DNA of 64,000 nucleotides from Punica granatum (lineage: Eukaryota; Streptophyta; Magnoliopsida; Myrtales; Lythraceae), in contig NC_045129.1 in NCBI RefSeq assembly GCF_007655135.1, positions 4,712,001 to 4,776,000 of the forward strand, written 5' to 3'. Positions within the stretch are counted from its first letter, which is position 1, and every line of letters begins with the position of its first letter. Under the pieces are notes generated by a model. The model was not told the origin of the DNA. It did not search any database and was given only the letters and a program-made list of their open reading frames with translations. Of this stretch, positions 11,256 through 21,340 are shown one piece after another. Made by a program: the position numbers and the translations under genes.

Positions 11256-13236
11256 ATGTCAAAAGATGATCACGCAGAGTCGATCTTGCCAAACACGACA
11301 GCAAGAGGCTGCGCGTCCGGCTTCACTCAACCTGTCACCACACAAGATATGCGCAAAGCCCTGGACTTAGTTTACACTGTTTACTATATTAACTGCGTCA
11401 GTCGCGAAGGTCCCAGGGTGCCGCAGATCGTGTACAGAAACAGCACCGAAGAGCGAGACATTGCCCGCCGGGTCTTTATGTTTTACGTCGGCACTAACGG
11501 CCGAGATTTCCTCATGAACGGTTTCCACGTTCGGCCTCAAGGGAACACTCCGGACGAGGTTTACTATAACCTGTTCGACTACATCTATTCTGCTGGTGCC
11601 CCTGTTGATCCTAACGAGGTCACTCCTCGGGCCTTCTTGAGTGCCACGCTGAGCCCTAGCTTGCATAATCTCATGGGCGACCTCCCAATCGGGACAATGG
11701 TGTGTCGGTACGAGATATATGCTCCTGGCGGCATCTTAGTCCGGGAAACTCTTGGTGATCGACTCGGTTTCCGTAACCAAAGAGATCAGATAGCCTTTGT
11801 CGGTGGCATTTCCCCTCGGTACATTCGGGGTTATCAACTCTTCACTGTTAGAGGTGAAAGCAGTCCGGGGTACGTAACGACACAACACCATAAAGGCATA
11901 AACATATATTTTTCATATATGCATAAAATATATGTATATAATCATCATCAAATTAAGTTTTAAGTACGATGCAATAGCTAAGGAGAGCTTAGTGCAGTGA
12001 TTTGACTCCGGACCAGTAGAGGCTTGAGTTTAATTTAGTTTCATATTATTGTATTAAGTTTATAAACCTCCCTTATAATTATAACTGAAAAAAAATTATG
12101 AAATAATACGTTTTTGTTGCAGGCATCCAAGACTGGAGAGGGCGGATGAAAATTTCAGGTTAAGTCAGTCTTTTAACCTGCAAACTCATCCACCAGGGAA
12201 CATCACGATTGAGAATCCCAGTTATTATTATATCAACAGCTATAATGAGCGGAAACAACTGCAATTATTATCTGGAATCTATCAGCCTCCCGGACCCGGC
12301 GATCAAGACCCCTGGTATAAACATGATGTGCTTAACAGAGTGAGCTATGTAAATGCAGCTTTCCGTGCGTACACGACAAATAATGCCTATCTGTTTATGA
12401 GGGACGAGTGCGTCTTGGTGAACTATGCTCCGGGCAGCAGGGGGTCTACGCCCACGGACGTTCATATTGAGGATGGACCGTTGCTCATCTGCGACAGGTT
12501 TCCGGCTCTTAGAAACACAGCCTTCGGAGAACACGGAATAGACTGCGCTTTCGCGGATCACTTCAAGACGGAGGCTTACATCTTCTCTTCGAATATGTGT
12601 GCGTTGATAGACTACGCACCAGGCGGCACGTCGACAAGTAATAATTGGATAATGAGCGGCCCCATGACGATCGTCTCGATGTTCCCATTCTTCAAAGGCA
12701 CACCATTCGAGGATGGCGTAGATGCTGCATTCGAGGCAACTGCAGTAAATGAAGCTTACCTCTTCAGAGGCGACAAGTATGTTCTTATAAACTACTACGG
12801 TTCTACCGCGCAGATAATTGACCGTATAAAGCCCATAGCTGATAAGTTCGGTGGTTTGACGGGTACCATTTTCGAACATGGAATCGAGGCGGCATTTGCT
12901 TCCCATCGTCGTAACAAGGCGTATATATTCAAGGGGGATTCTTACGCACTCATCGACTTCGCAACTGGCTCGATCGATGACAGCTTGAAGAAAATTCTTC
13001 AGGATTGGCCTTCTTTTTATAACATCTTGCCTCGCCGGAATCGTGGTCTTGACATTCATGACCATGATCATCACGAGCATGGGAACGGTGGTGATCACGG
13101 CCATGTTGAGTTGAGAAATATTACTATCTCACCCTACTCTAGTCTTGGAAGTGGCATCACGGGCTCCTCAGCAGCTTCATTGGAGAAAATGAGGAGGCAA
13201 GTGGATGAGTTGAACGCGACTGCGAACGATGAGTGA
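11256..13236 (+). CDS. ADP-ribosyltransferase-like domain fused to four hemopexin repeats; predicted inactive paralogue
   Basis: Two exons, 11,256-11,869 and 12,123-13,236, join in phase across a GT-AG intron (donor GGGTACGT, acceptor TTGTTGCAG) to give 575 residues. Residues about 50-200 align with the ADP-ribosyltransferase-like domain of the copy at 23,019, including RYEIYAPGGILV and IAFVGGI. The predicted catalytic Arg is Met75, the Ser-Thr-Thr motif is Ser129-Ala130-Thr131, and the catalytic Glu is Gln178. I therefore expect no transferase activity. Four hemopexin-like (albumin-2 type) repeats lie at about 278-333, 342-396, 403-449 and 458-505, each with an [I/V][D/E/N].AF start and an AY[L/I]F strand. 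A His-rich stretch (514-532) is followed by a 43-residue tail absent from relatives. No signal peptide is obvious, so it is probably cytosolic. Function unknown; a binding or decoy role is inference. Confidence 0.8.
11985..12100 (+). mobile_element. SINE-like fragment inside the intron
   Basis: Contains AGCTTAGTGCAGTGATTTGA (A-box-like TAGTGCAGTG) and GGCTTGAGTTTAATTT (degenerate B box), then the shared SINE body. It fills much of the 253-bp intron and explains why this intron is longer than the 99-bp intron of the copy at 23,019. Confidence 0.5.
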
Positions 13237-13560
13237 AAGTTGCTGGCAACGAGATCCACAGACGAAGGAAGCTCTTAGCGCAACAACAGAAGCAACAAGA
13301 GAGCCTAACCAGAGAAGAGTGCCTTAATTTCCAGACTCAGTAATTGGTTGATCATCCGGCAGGATCGCATGGGCTCTCACAAGGACAGCCTCACGTCTTA
13401 GCCGGTTACTCGCGACCACTTGAGGGGGACAAAGAGGATGCTAAGGACGGACAATCAAGATGAGGACGACAATGAGGGGGATGGTGATGACTACGATGAT
13501 GGTGCTGATGATAACGATGGCCCAACAAGGAAGATATTCTCGCCGACGATTTAGGTATTA
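13106..13560 (+). other. Foreign tail fused to the gene, possibly the 3' end of a CACTA-type transposon gene
   Basis: After the shared His-rich block the copy at 11,256 reads on into DNA with no match at the ends of its relatives. The first part encodes a Ser-rich stretch and a predicted coiled coil (LEKMRRQVDELNATA). After the stop at 13,234-13,236, another frame encodes a Gln-rich helix (LLAQQQKQQESLTREE). A further one encodes an acidic segment ending with a stop near 13,555. A C-terminal coiled coil plus acidic tail is common in plant En/Spm-CACTA-associated proteins, but I assign this only by style of sequence. The open frames are broken, so it is a remnant. Confidence 0.4.
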
Positions 13561-13756
13561 ATATAGGTTTGTAGATTTATGTTTTATTTGAAGTTTTCAA
13601 ATTTAACCTTATGTCGACTATTATTAAGGATTTGCAATGTTTTGTATTTTATGGATTGCGATGGATTTGTGGATTGTTGATGATTTTTTGCTATGTGGAT
13701 TTATAGATGTAGGTATTTATGAATTTATGGATTGTTAAGTTGTGTAACATTAAATA

Positions 13757-13822
13757 AAAATACATGTAAGTGGTAAATTTGGCCTACAATGGTCCTACAA
13801 ACCTCCACTTACATGTATGTTT
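13757..13822. repeat. Small inverted repeat (hairpin)
   Basis: AATACATGTAAGTGG and CCACTTACATGTATG form a stem of about 14-15 bp around a loop of roughly 35 bp (AAATTTGGCC...CAAACCT). It could be a tiny foldback element or a transcribed hairpin. Nothing shows a microRNA. Confidence 0.6.
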
Positions 13823-13861
13823 TATTAGTCCTTACTCATCCAAACACTTATTGAATATTTA

Positions 13862-14048
13862 CCGTTTGAATTGTTAAACTAATTTTAGAATCATGATTTT
13901 GATTTTAACTCAACACACTACACAACAAAAATACACGTTTCCCAAATCAAATTTATAATACTATCTCATTTGTCTTTTTCCACAATCAAAATCAAAATCA
14001 AAATCAAAATCATGATTCTAAAATCACACTAACAATTCAAACGCAGCC
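13862..14048. mobile_element. PIF/Harbinger (Tourist-type) MITE
   Basis: A 187-bp element has terminal inverted repeats of about 40 bp. The left end reads CGTTTGAATTGTTA...TTTTAGAATCATGATTTTGA, and the right end is its near-perfect reverse complement, closing CAATTCAAACGCAGCC. It is flanked by TTA on both sides (13,859-13,861 and 14,049-14,051), the 3-bp target duplication of this superfamily. The left tip has lost about 4 bp. An AAAATC array sits just inside the right arm. Confidence 0.8.
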
Positions 14049-14051
14049 TTA

Positions 14052-16020
14052 GTCTCGGTATTATGGATGCATATACGCAATTAAAATTTCACTTTTTTTA
14101 TACAAGGATAGAAGAGAGACAGAAATCTCTGTACAAGACAAAAATCTTGCCTTTTTTTTTGTTATAAGAGAGACTCATTGGCATAATACATAGAAATTGA
14201 AATTCTAATAGCTAATAAAAGAGAAAAAGACAATTTTGATACTATAAGTTTGAAAAGGGCCTAATCAGTCCTATATATTTGGTCTATTAGACAATTTTGG
14301 TACATTCCATGGTTAAGCACTATGGAGCAACTAACGAAGACTTGTCGGGATGGGGCGAGTTCGCCTGGAGGGAGGGGTCCCTCGAATTTGGTCCCCCACT
14401 TCCTCTGTTTGTCGAACAAAAAGGGAGGGGGATTAAAAAAATTGGGCAAAATGCACTAACCTCCCGTGAATATATACACTTAGTCTCATTTGACTTTGTT
14501 GATCAAATTATTTTTTAAGAGAATGCTAATTAGAGTCATAACTCCTAATTAATTCCTTTTTAGTCCATGCATTATTTTTTTACTCAATAAGGTTCACATT
14601 ACATAAAATGTTCATACACAATCTTTCTTATTTTATTTCTTATTTTCTTTTCAAGGAGTAAACTTTAGAAAAAAAACAATAAAAATAGTTGAAAGCTTCG
14701 AGGGACAAATAAAAAGAGGGAAAGGAGTGGCCCGTTGTAGGGCGCTAGGAATGAAAGTAGAAAGCTGAAAATCAATGTTTGGCCCTATCAAAATATCGAA
14801 CACTCAATTTCAATTCCAAAAGTTTTCATACCTTAATTTAGTTCTTGGATTTTTGAATAAATCAAATAGGTACCCGACCTACCCAATTTTAAGTTTCAAA
14901 ATAAATTTAGGGTTTCTAAGTATCAGTTTTACATTATTTTGAGTTTGCATCTGAAGTTAGTTTTTTTTTTCTTACGAGTATTACGCCCAACGTTTCATTT
15001 AATGACCATCGCCCCAAGAAATGTTACTGAGGCATTTCTCCTCCTTATTTGACCAGATTCTTTCTTATTATTTTTATTTTTATTTTAAAATATTTTTTTA
15101 TTTCTAACTATTAGAAAGGCCGTATACAAATATTTTATGAAATGTCGTTACTTTATTCAGTAAAAAATTAAATGTATGGACTTGAAAAGAAAAATTTATA
15201 ATTTATGAACCAAATTGGGATTTTTCTAAAAGATAATAATTTGTCAATTAAGTCAAATGGGATTAAGTACATATATTCTCAACAAATAGAGTTAAGTGTC
15301 ATTTCTTAAAATCTCAAGGGAGCTTAGTGCATTTTGCCAAAAAAATTTTAAAAGGTTGGAGTAGAACAAGGCCAGTGCCACAAAGGGGAAATCACTTTTC
15401 ACGTGCATGATCAACCAAACATGCCAGTTCATGAAACAACCGCTTCACAAAGGGCATGATCAACCAAACATGCACTTTTCGTCTCTGACGCAGCGTACAA
15501 CGTGTGTAACCGTCACAAACCCATTGATTCGCGCACGAATACCGAAACTACAACCTTCTGTACCTGTTGATTCTACGAATACCAGGAAATAGGCATCAAA
15601 CTCGAATCGATCCGAGATTGGACAAAGCACGAAAGCTCTGAATTTTATTTATAATCTAAAAAGACGACTCTCTCTGCCCTAAAGCTTACAGAAGGCTTAA
15701 ATAGGTATTAATAAACCTAAATTGCATAAAAGAACTAAACTTTTCAAAAATTACAAAAACACCGTAATTAACATAAATTGCCTGTTTGAGACCCTAAACG
15801 ATGGAATTTGCCTTAAATATCGAAAAATCACGGCAAAGCGGTGAGTTTTGCTCCGGAGGCCGTTTCCTTCGAAATAGGGTCGTCAGAACCTATTTTTTTT
15901 CAGGTACCGACTTGTCAGGTCTTATGCCGCATCATTCTCCCTATTCTCTCGTTGTTTGAAAGGTCATGAAATCAAGCCAGTTAGCTTATATGTATATGTA
16001 TATGTATATGTATGTGTATG
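14052..16020. other. Intergenic DNA without a gene
   Basis: I find no credible coding region. A partial SINE-like sequence on the minus strand lies at about 14,155-14,260. A 19-bp string CATGATCAACCAAACATGC occurs twice (about 15,406 and 15,458). A short TATG/TGTA repeat begins near 15,985 and leads into the TATA box at 16,027. Confidence 0.55.
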
Positions 16021-16026
16021 TGTGTG

Positions 16027-16104
16027 TATATAAATATATATCATAAGGCTCCCTCGACCATCTTGCATTCATCGTAGCTTTACTACATTCCACAACGACT
16101 AGAG
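16027..16104 (+). promoter_or_regulatory. TATA box and leader exon of the hemopexin-only pseudogene
   Basis: TATATAAATA at 16,027-16,036 is followed by a candidate 5' leader. It contains CATTCATCGTAGCTTTACTACATTCC and ends ACTAGAG before the donor GTAATGTAATCT. The same leader with the same donor context (CATTCATCAAAGTTTCG..., AAG/GTAATGTGATCT) occurs at 19,500-19,606 ahead of the complete copy at 23,019. A leader intron of about 182 bp (16,105-16,286, acceptor TTTCTTAG) would place the ATG at 16,310 shortly after the splice. Confidence 0.5.
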
Positions 16105-16309
16105 GTAATGTAATCTCTGCGTGTTCATGTGTGTTTTGCCACTCTCTCTCTCTCTTTTTTTTTTTTTTGCCTAATCTCGAGTTTTGTTGGTTATCCACGG
16201 ATCTTCATAGTGTACAAGCCATCACTTTTCATGGTTCTTAGGTTATGTGTAATTTCGATTGATAACTGAAGCGTGTCCTTTCTTAGTGTACAACCATCGC
16301 TTAATTACC

Positions 16310-16742
16310 ATGGGGAGCAATATAGATGCCGCGTTCGATTCGCCAGAACGAAGTCTATCTGTTTATGGGGAAACAGTACGCCTTGGAGGACTATGCTCCA
16401 GGCACTACGGATGACAGGATTATAAACGGACCATTGCTCATATCCAATGGATTCCCATCGCTTCAAAGGCAGCCGGTACGCCCTTATAAACTACGATTTG
16501 CGCAATCTCATCGCCGAAGGTCCCCTTGTTGAAGGCTTTCCTAGTCTGGGAAGCACCATATTTGAAAGCAGGATCGAAGCGGCCTTCTTGTCACCCGCAG
16601 AGATGAGGCCTACATTCTCAAAGGGAAATCATATGCCCTCATTAACTTTGCTAGGGGCACCCACATCATCAACGGACCGAAGGATATTGTTGCCAATTGG
16701 CCCTCTTTGGCTGGAATACAGCCTCGCAAAAGCATGAAGTAG
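16310..16742 (+). pseudogene. Hemopexin-only (albumin-2-like) pseudogene
   Basis: Starts ATGGGGAGCAATATAGATGCC and goes straight into a hemopexin repeat (IDAAF), with no ADP-ribosyltransferase-like domain. The repeat continues after a frameshift (NEVYLFMGKQYALEDYAPG, ending NGFPSL). A deletion then joins it to repeat 3-like sequence (SRYALINYD, FESRIEAAF). After another frameshift it reaches the repeat-4 end (GKSYALINFARG, VANWPSLAG) and stops at 16,740-16,742. At least three frame changes and the loss of about one repeat make it non-functional. Pea albumin-2 proteins have four hemopexin repeats and no added N-terminal domain, so this copy resembles the ancestral layout. Confidence 0.85.
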
Positions 16743-16920
16743 AGCGCGTAAGAGACCCCGGACGACGGTCATGATGAGTTCAGAAAGTAACTCATTTTGA
16801 TGTTCGTCATATAGGTATTCATATATATGGAATAAGGCTAGTTATATCTGGCTAGCTACATATATCTATATATTTGGGTCAGTGTCTGTCGTGGCTTCTA
16901 CTTCACGCATGTAGTGTGGT

Positions 16921-16994
16921 CTTCTTCTTCTTCTTCTTCTTCTTCTTCTTCTTCTTCTTCTTCTTCTTCTTCTTCTTCTTCTTCTTCTTCTTCT
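16921..16994. repeat. (CTT)n microsatellite
   Basis: About 24 perfect CTT units, 74 bp, lie 180 bp after the stop of the hemopexin-only pseudogene. Repeat number is probably polymorphic. Confidence 0.95.
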
Positions 16995-17154
16995 TTTTGG
17001 GTCAGGCCAAGCTAGGGCCGGATGGTGTCACATGTACACCTACTTACTAATTATAACAAAATATTATTATGCCAACCTGATTCACCCAAAAAGTATTAGT
17101 AAAATAATCAAGTGCATATGCTCTTAAAATATAATATTATTCCTTTTTTGACCA

Positions 17155-17640
17155 GCGAGACTTGGCAATCTGGTAGTAACCCTTTGACCAGTTACCTTGC
17201 ACGTCGTGAAATCACTAATGGCTATAGGGAGGTGTACACGAACCAGGGGAATTCAGGTAAGTTATCCCATATTGTTCACTAAGCGCCTCGATAGGGGTCC
17301 CGCCCCATGAAAGTAGCTATGAAACTCTGGGGTCCGAGAGGATATAGTACAGTGGAGCACTTCTTACTTGAGGACTAAGAGATTCAAGATTTGATATACA
17401 GCGGGACCACCCGTACCCCTTTATTAGATATTTAAGAATTTTATTTCAATATACAATCATCAACCTTACTTATTAAAAAAAAATATCTGAGGTCCGGGAA
17501 TGGTGTAATTGTATAAAAAACTCCTTATTTTTTTCTCATATATATATATATATATATATATATTATTTTTGCTCATTTGGCTTTGAAGGTAATTCCAGAG
17601 GCCGCGTCATTCATCCATCAAACCACTCCTGTTAAATTAG
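17155..17640 (+). pseudogene. Possible exon remnants of another family member
   Basis: A 102-bp open segment (17,155-17,256) has an acceptor-like CCAG before it and a strong donor CAG/GTAAGT after it. It encodes SYLARREI and YREVYTNQGNSG, loosely like the end of the ADP-ribosyltransferase-like exon (QYIRAAQIFEV...DDQGR, also followed by GTAAGT). After about 340 bp an acceptor-like TTCCAG precedes a short open stretch. The resemblance is weak and I may be matching chance. No intact frame joins it to the hemopexin pseudogene upstream. Confidence 0.25.
17345..17485 (+). mobile_element. tRNA-derived SINE-like element
   Basis: Same family as at 5,269. TAGTACAGTGGAGCACTTC is A-box-like, and AAGATTTGATATACAGCGGGACCACCCGT covers a degenerate B box and body, followed by TTTATTAGATATTTAAGAATTTTATTTCA. 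Confidence 0.6.
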
Positions 17641-17804
17641 ATATAAATGTGAAATTTTGGTTCGAGTTATTGGGTTTGTTGGGCGGAAATATAGTTTTCT
17701 TGAAGGGTACTCATGAGTTTGGTTAAAAAAAATCTAGATAAAAGGGACACAAATAATTTCATTAGTGAAATCGAATATAAAAATTCTTAATTATCAGAAG
17801 ATGA

Positions 17805-19460
17805 CAATGATGTATATTAATGCATTACATTTTCTTTTACTATGTAGTGTTTATTTATGATATCTATCAATCGAGAGGATATATGGACCTACCCGAAAAA
17901 CTGGAGATAAAATAGGATTACCTTTTTTTTGGCTAATAAAAAAGAGAATTACCTTTGAAACAAAAAACGAAAAGCTCGAGAGTAAATTCTCTATTTAGCT
18001 CCCTATCCTCTTTTTTTTTCATATGCACCTTAATTTTTGAAAGCTCAATAGATCCTGATCAATCTAATTTGAGCCGAATTGGCATAATAAAAAATAAAAA
18101 TTTTCCAATCATCAATTTCCTCGATGATATCCGGGACTTTATTTAAAGAAAACAAGTATCAAACCGTTTGCATTAACGTATATTGATATTTTCATTCCCC
18201 ATCCTACAAATTGCAATTATATACATAGCTGGGAAGTCGTTATATATATTGTAAGGACAAGAGTGTAATTAGCTTTTAACTAGTTAGACAACCTTCTTTA
18301 CTTAATCGACATCACATACTATCGGAGTATACCTTAATATCTGAAAATTTAATGAGCCCGATTAATCGAGTTTAAGCTGGACTAGTCCATTGAGACGGTA
18401 AAATACTCCCAATTATGGACTTTTTCCATTACAATGTTCGATTCCCGAATGATTTGGACTAATATTTAATAATTTTCGACGTAACATATCTTATCACAGG
18501 GTCGATCAGACATAAAAGTCGTTCATATTAATAATTGACTTTGAAATATTAATCTGTACACATATGCTAGGCGCTGTTGTGGTCCCTACTCGCTATCGAA
18601 AACCTCGTCCCCCTGCCAAAACCATATACACGGTCGATGATGTATATCAGTATTATATTTTCTTTTACTATGTAATTTTTATTTATAATAGCTATCAACC
18701 GAGAGGATATATGGGCCTACCCGAAAAGCTGGAGATAAAATAGAATTACCTTTTTTTGGCTAGTAAAACAGAGAATTACTTTTGAAGCAAAAAACGAAAC
18801 GCTGGAGAGCAAATTCTCTATTTTGTTCCCTGTCCCTTTTTCTGTACGCGCCTTAATTTTTTAAAGCCCAATAAATCCCCGATCAATCTAATTCGAGCAG
18901 GATCAGCTTATTAAGAAATAAAAATTTCCCAATCATGAATTTATTCAATAAAATCCGAAGTATTATTTAAAAAAACAAGTATTGAACCGTTTAAATCAAT
19001 CTATAGTGATATTTTTTGTTCCCCATCCTACAAATTGCAATTATATACATAGCTGGGGAGTCGTTATATATACTGTAAGGACAAGAGTGTAATTAGCTTT
19101 TAACTAGTTAGACGGCCTTCTTTACTTAATCGACATCATATAATATCAGAGTGCACCTTAATGTCTGGAAATTTAATGGGCCTCGATTAATCGAGTTTAA
19201 GCTGAACTAGTCCACTAAGATGGTAAAATACTCTCAATTATGGATTTTTTTTCCATTTATAATGTTTCCGAACGATTTGAACTAATATTTAATATTTTTC
19301 GACATAACATATCGTATCACAGGGTCCATCAGACATAAAAGTCGTTCATATCAATAATTGACGTTGAAATATTAACCTGTACACACGTGCGAGGCGCTGT
19401 TGTGGTCTCTACTCGCTATCGCAAACCTCATCCCACTGCCAAAACCATATAGACGGTCGA
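17805..19460. repeat. Tandem duplication (about 0.83 kb each) upstream of the candidate promoter
   Basis: Unit 1 (about 17,805-18,634) and unit 2 (about 18,635-19,460) match along their whole length. Both contain TTTTCTTTTACTATGTA, CCGAGAGGATATATGG or a variant, TTGCAATTATATACATAGCTGG, GTAAGGACAAGAGTGTAATTAGC and CTGCCAAAACCATATA. Scattered substitutions show the duplication is not recent. Unit 2 ends directly at the TATA box at 19,465, while unit 1 lacks it, so possible promoter elements are doubled. Both units also contain dispersed-repeat sequence. No coding region. Confidence 0.85.
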
Positions 19461-19464
19461 TTCT

Positions 19465-19606
19465 CTATAAATACTCCCCCTTCTGTCCTCGCATTTTTCT
19501 CATCCTTCTCAAAGGTGAAGTCAAGCTATATACTAGCTAGCAATCTTAGAAGTGCCTCGACGGTCGCATTCATCAAAGTTTCGTTCAAGTTCCAGAAGTA
19601 ATTAAG
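19465..19606 (+). promoter_or_regulatory. Candidate promoter and 5' leader exon of the gene at 23,019
   Basis: CTATAAATAC (19,465-19,474) is a plant TATA box. The following stretch to 19,606 matches the leader of the pseudogene at 16,310 and ends in a donor, AAG/GTAATGTG. If it serves the gene at 23,019, the leader intron would be about 3.4 kb, with a possible acceptor ACTTTAG at 22,980. Alternatively it is a relict promoter of a lost hemopexin-only gene, and the gene at 23,019 starts nearer to its own ATG. RNA data would decide. Confidence 0.45.
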
Positions 19607-19809
19607 GTAATGTGATCTTATGTGTTCGTGTCTCTAACTTCTACTTTCGAGTTTTGTTGGATATTTTTCTTGTAGTTTATAAGACCTCATTTTTTACATG
19701 GTTCCTAAGTCTTGTCTCCCCCTCATCATCAATATCAATATCAAGATATATATCATAAATACGCATACACACATACACACATATATATGTAACTGCAAGT
19801 AGCAGAAAA

Positions 19810-19975
19810 ATGCATTCATAGTTTTGGTTGTAAAAAGAGATTCAAGGTTATAATATAAGGAAATGGAAAGAAAATTAAATAAAGAGGTATATGTAATTTC
19901 ACTAATGAGAATTAAATTTGAAATTCTTAAATTATCATACGAGAAAGTGTGTCATTGCAATACATCCCATTTCTC
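19810..19975 (-). mobile_element. SINE-like element
   Basis: Reverse complement of the family seen at 5,269: GTAATTTCACTAATGAGAATTAAATTTGAAATTCTTAAATTATCA mirrors the B-box-to-body region, with the 3' body toward lower coordinates. Degenerate. Confidence 0.5.
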
Positions 19976-21192
19976 GCCATCGGTCACTTTTTTTTGTTCA
20001 TCGAACTTCTTCGCTCAGTTCTATTAATTGCCTCCTTAAAAAGGAGTCCCCATAAAAGATAAGTTTCTTTTAGCAAGAAAATTTGCCATTTAATAAGAGT
20101 GTTACCGTATGCAAAATATTAAGTTTCAATAAGTTTCTTGCTATTTAGCTAATATCTTATTATATAAAAAACAATATATTTTTTTGTTGAATAACAAGAT
20201 TCTTAATATTTTCTGACCGACAATGATTCGACAAACTGCGACTTGACACATTGCAATTGACCTCGGTAAGCATCCCTTTTAAGGAGGCTTTGTGGGGAAG
20301 TTTATCTCTTAACGAAATATAGTCATTGTACTTGTATGAAAGGAAAAAAAAATTATTAATTGTATATCCCCCCTCCACAAATGCCTATATATTGTGAAGA
20401 AATAACTCAATATTAAGTAAATTACACGTCTTTCGAATGAGTTACAAGTATTTTGATAAGTTAATTGAGATAAATTACTTTAAATTCTTAGTGAATCACT
20501 TACATCCAAATAGTCTTTACTTCCAATGTTAGTGAATTACATGAATTTTTAGGAAATTTTATTTTAACTTTTAGTAAAATACTTAAATGTACCATATTAT
20601 CACTTTTGGTGATTGTATCATAGAATTTGCCTGCAAACTTACCAATTTTTTTCAGTAGAAAGTTATCTTACAAGTTACATTAATGATTTCACTCTCTCTC
20701 TCTTGGAAAAACCGACCTCAAACACGAGGATGTAGTTCGAAAGCAAACTAGGAAACCATTGCGGTTTGGAACTAGTTGGAAATATCTCATGACCAGATTC
20801 AAGCCAATATCATGACAAATATTAATTTCAGCTAATAAACTAAGAAATGAGGACTCTTCTTAAACTTACCAGGAAAAAAAAGGGCTCCACTCTTTGTTGT
20901 CTGTCTATTTTTTTGACAATTCTCCAAAACTATCCTGTAACATAGAATTTTTTTTTAAAAAAGAGTAAATTTAAATTAATAAAGGAAAGTTAATATTGCA
21001 TTGCTGTTTTATTGTGCCTATGAGCGAAAAATTTAAAATATATGAACTTAGCACGTAGCATTATCAGGAAATCTAGTTTCTATTGTTAACTAGAAGTTTG
21101 GTCCTTTCGCGCATTAAGGGGGAAAACATGAAAAAAGGTAAAACAAAATAAGAAGAAAAGGTTAAAAAGAAAACAAGTGTATATTCAAGTGG

Positions 21193-21340
21193 AGCCTACT
21201 TTATTTGTGAATTAAAGAGGTTATAAGTTTAATTTTTATAGTGGGATTTCGCGTGCTTCTTTATTAGCTATTAAAATTTTTACTTTATCGTTTTCTACTC
21301 ATGGGTCTCATTGTAATCAAAAGAAAAAAAAAGTTAAAAA
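21193..21340 (+). mobile_element. SINE-like element
   Basis: Contains AAGTTTAATTTTTATAGTGGGATTTCGCG and GTGCTTCTTTATTAGCTATTAAAATTTTTACTTTATC, the family body, and ends in CATGGGTCTCATTGTAATC. The A and B boxes are weak. A second, shorter copy follows at about 21,430-21,565. Confidence 0.5.

Larger units (their letters stand above)
5793..11403. repeat. Tandem segmental duplication, unit 2, interrupted by insertions
   Basis: Second copy of the block described at 2,259-5,778. It is longer because a 1,713-bp solo LTR (6,013-7,725) and a Helitron-like element (8,191-8,481) interrupt it. Unit 1 keeps the empty LTR target site (CGCCATATGTTG), so the LTR arrived after the duplication. The right end continues into the complete gene at 11,256. 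Outside the insertions the two units differ by scattered single bases and small indels. No gene other than the one starting at 11,256 is supportable. Confidence 0.9.

Noticed and set aside
12268..13104. Long open frame of 278 codons on the minus strand
   Set aside because: It is the antisense shadow of hemopexin exon 2, has no recognisable domain, and the plus strand shows clear repeat structure.
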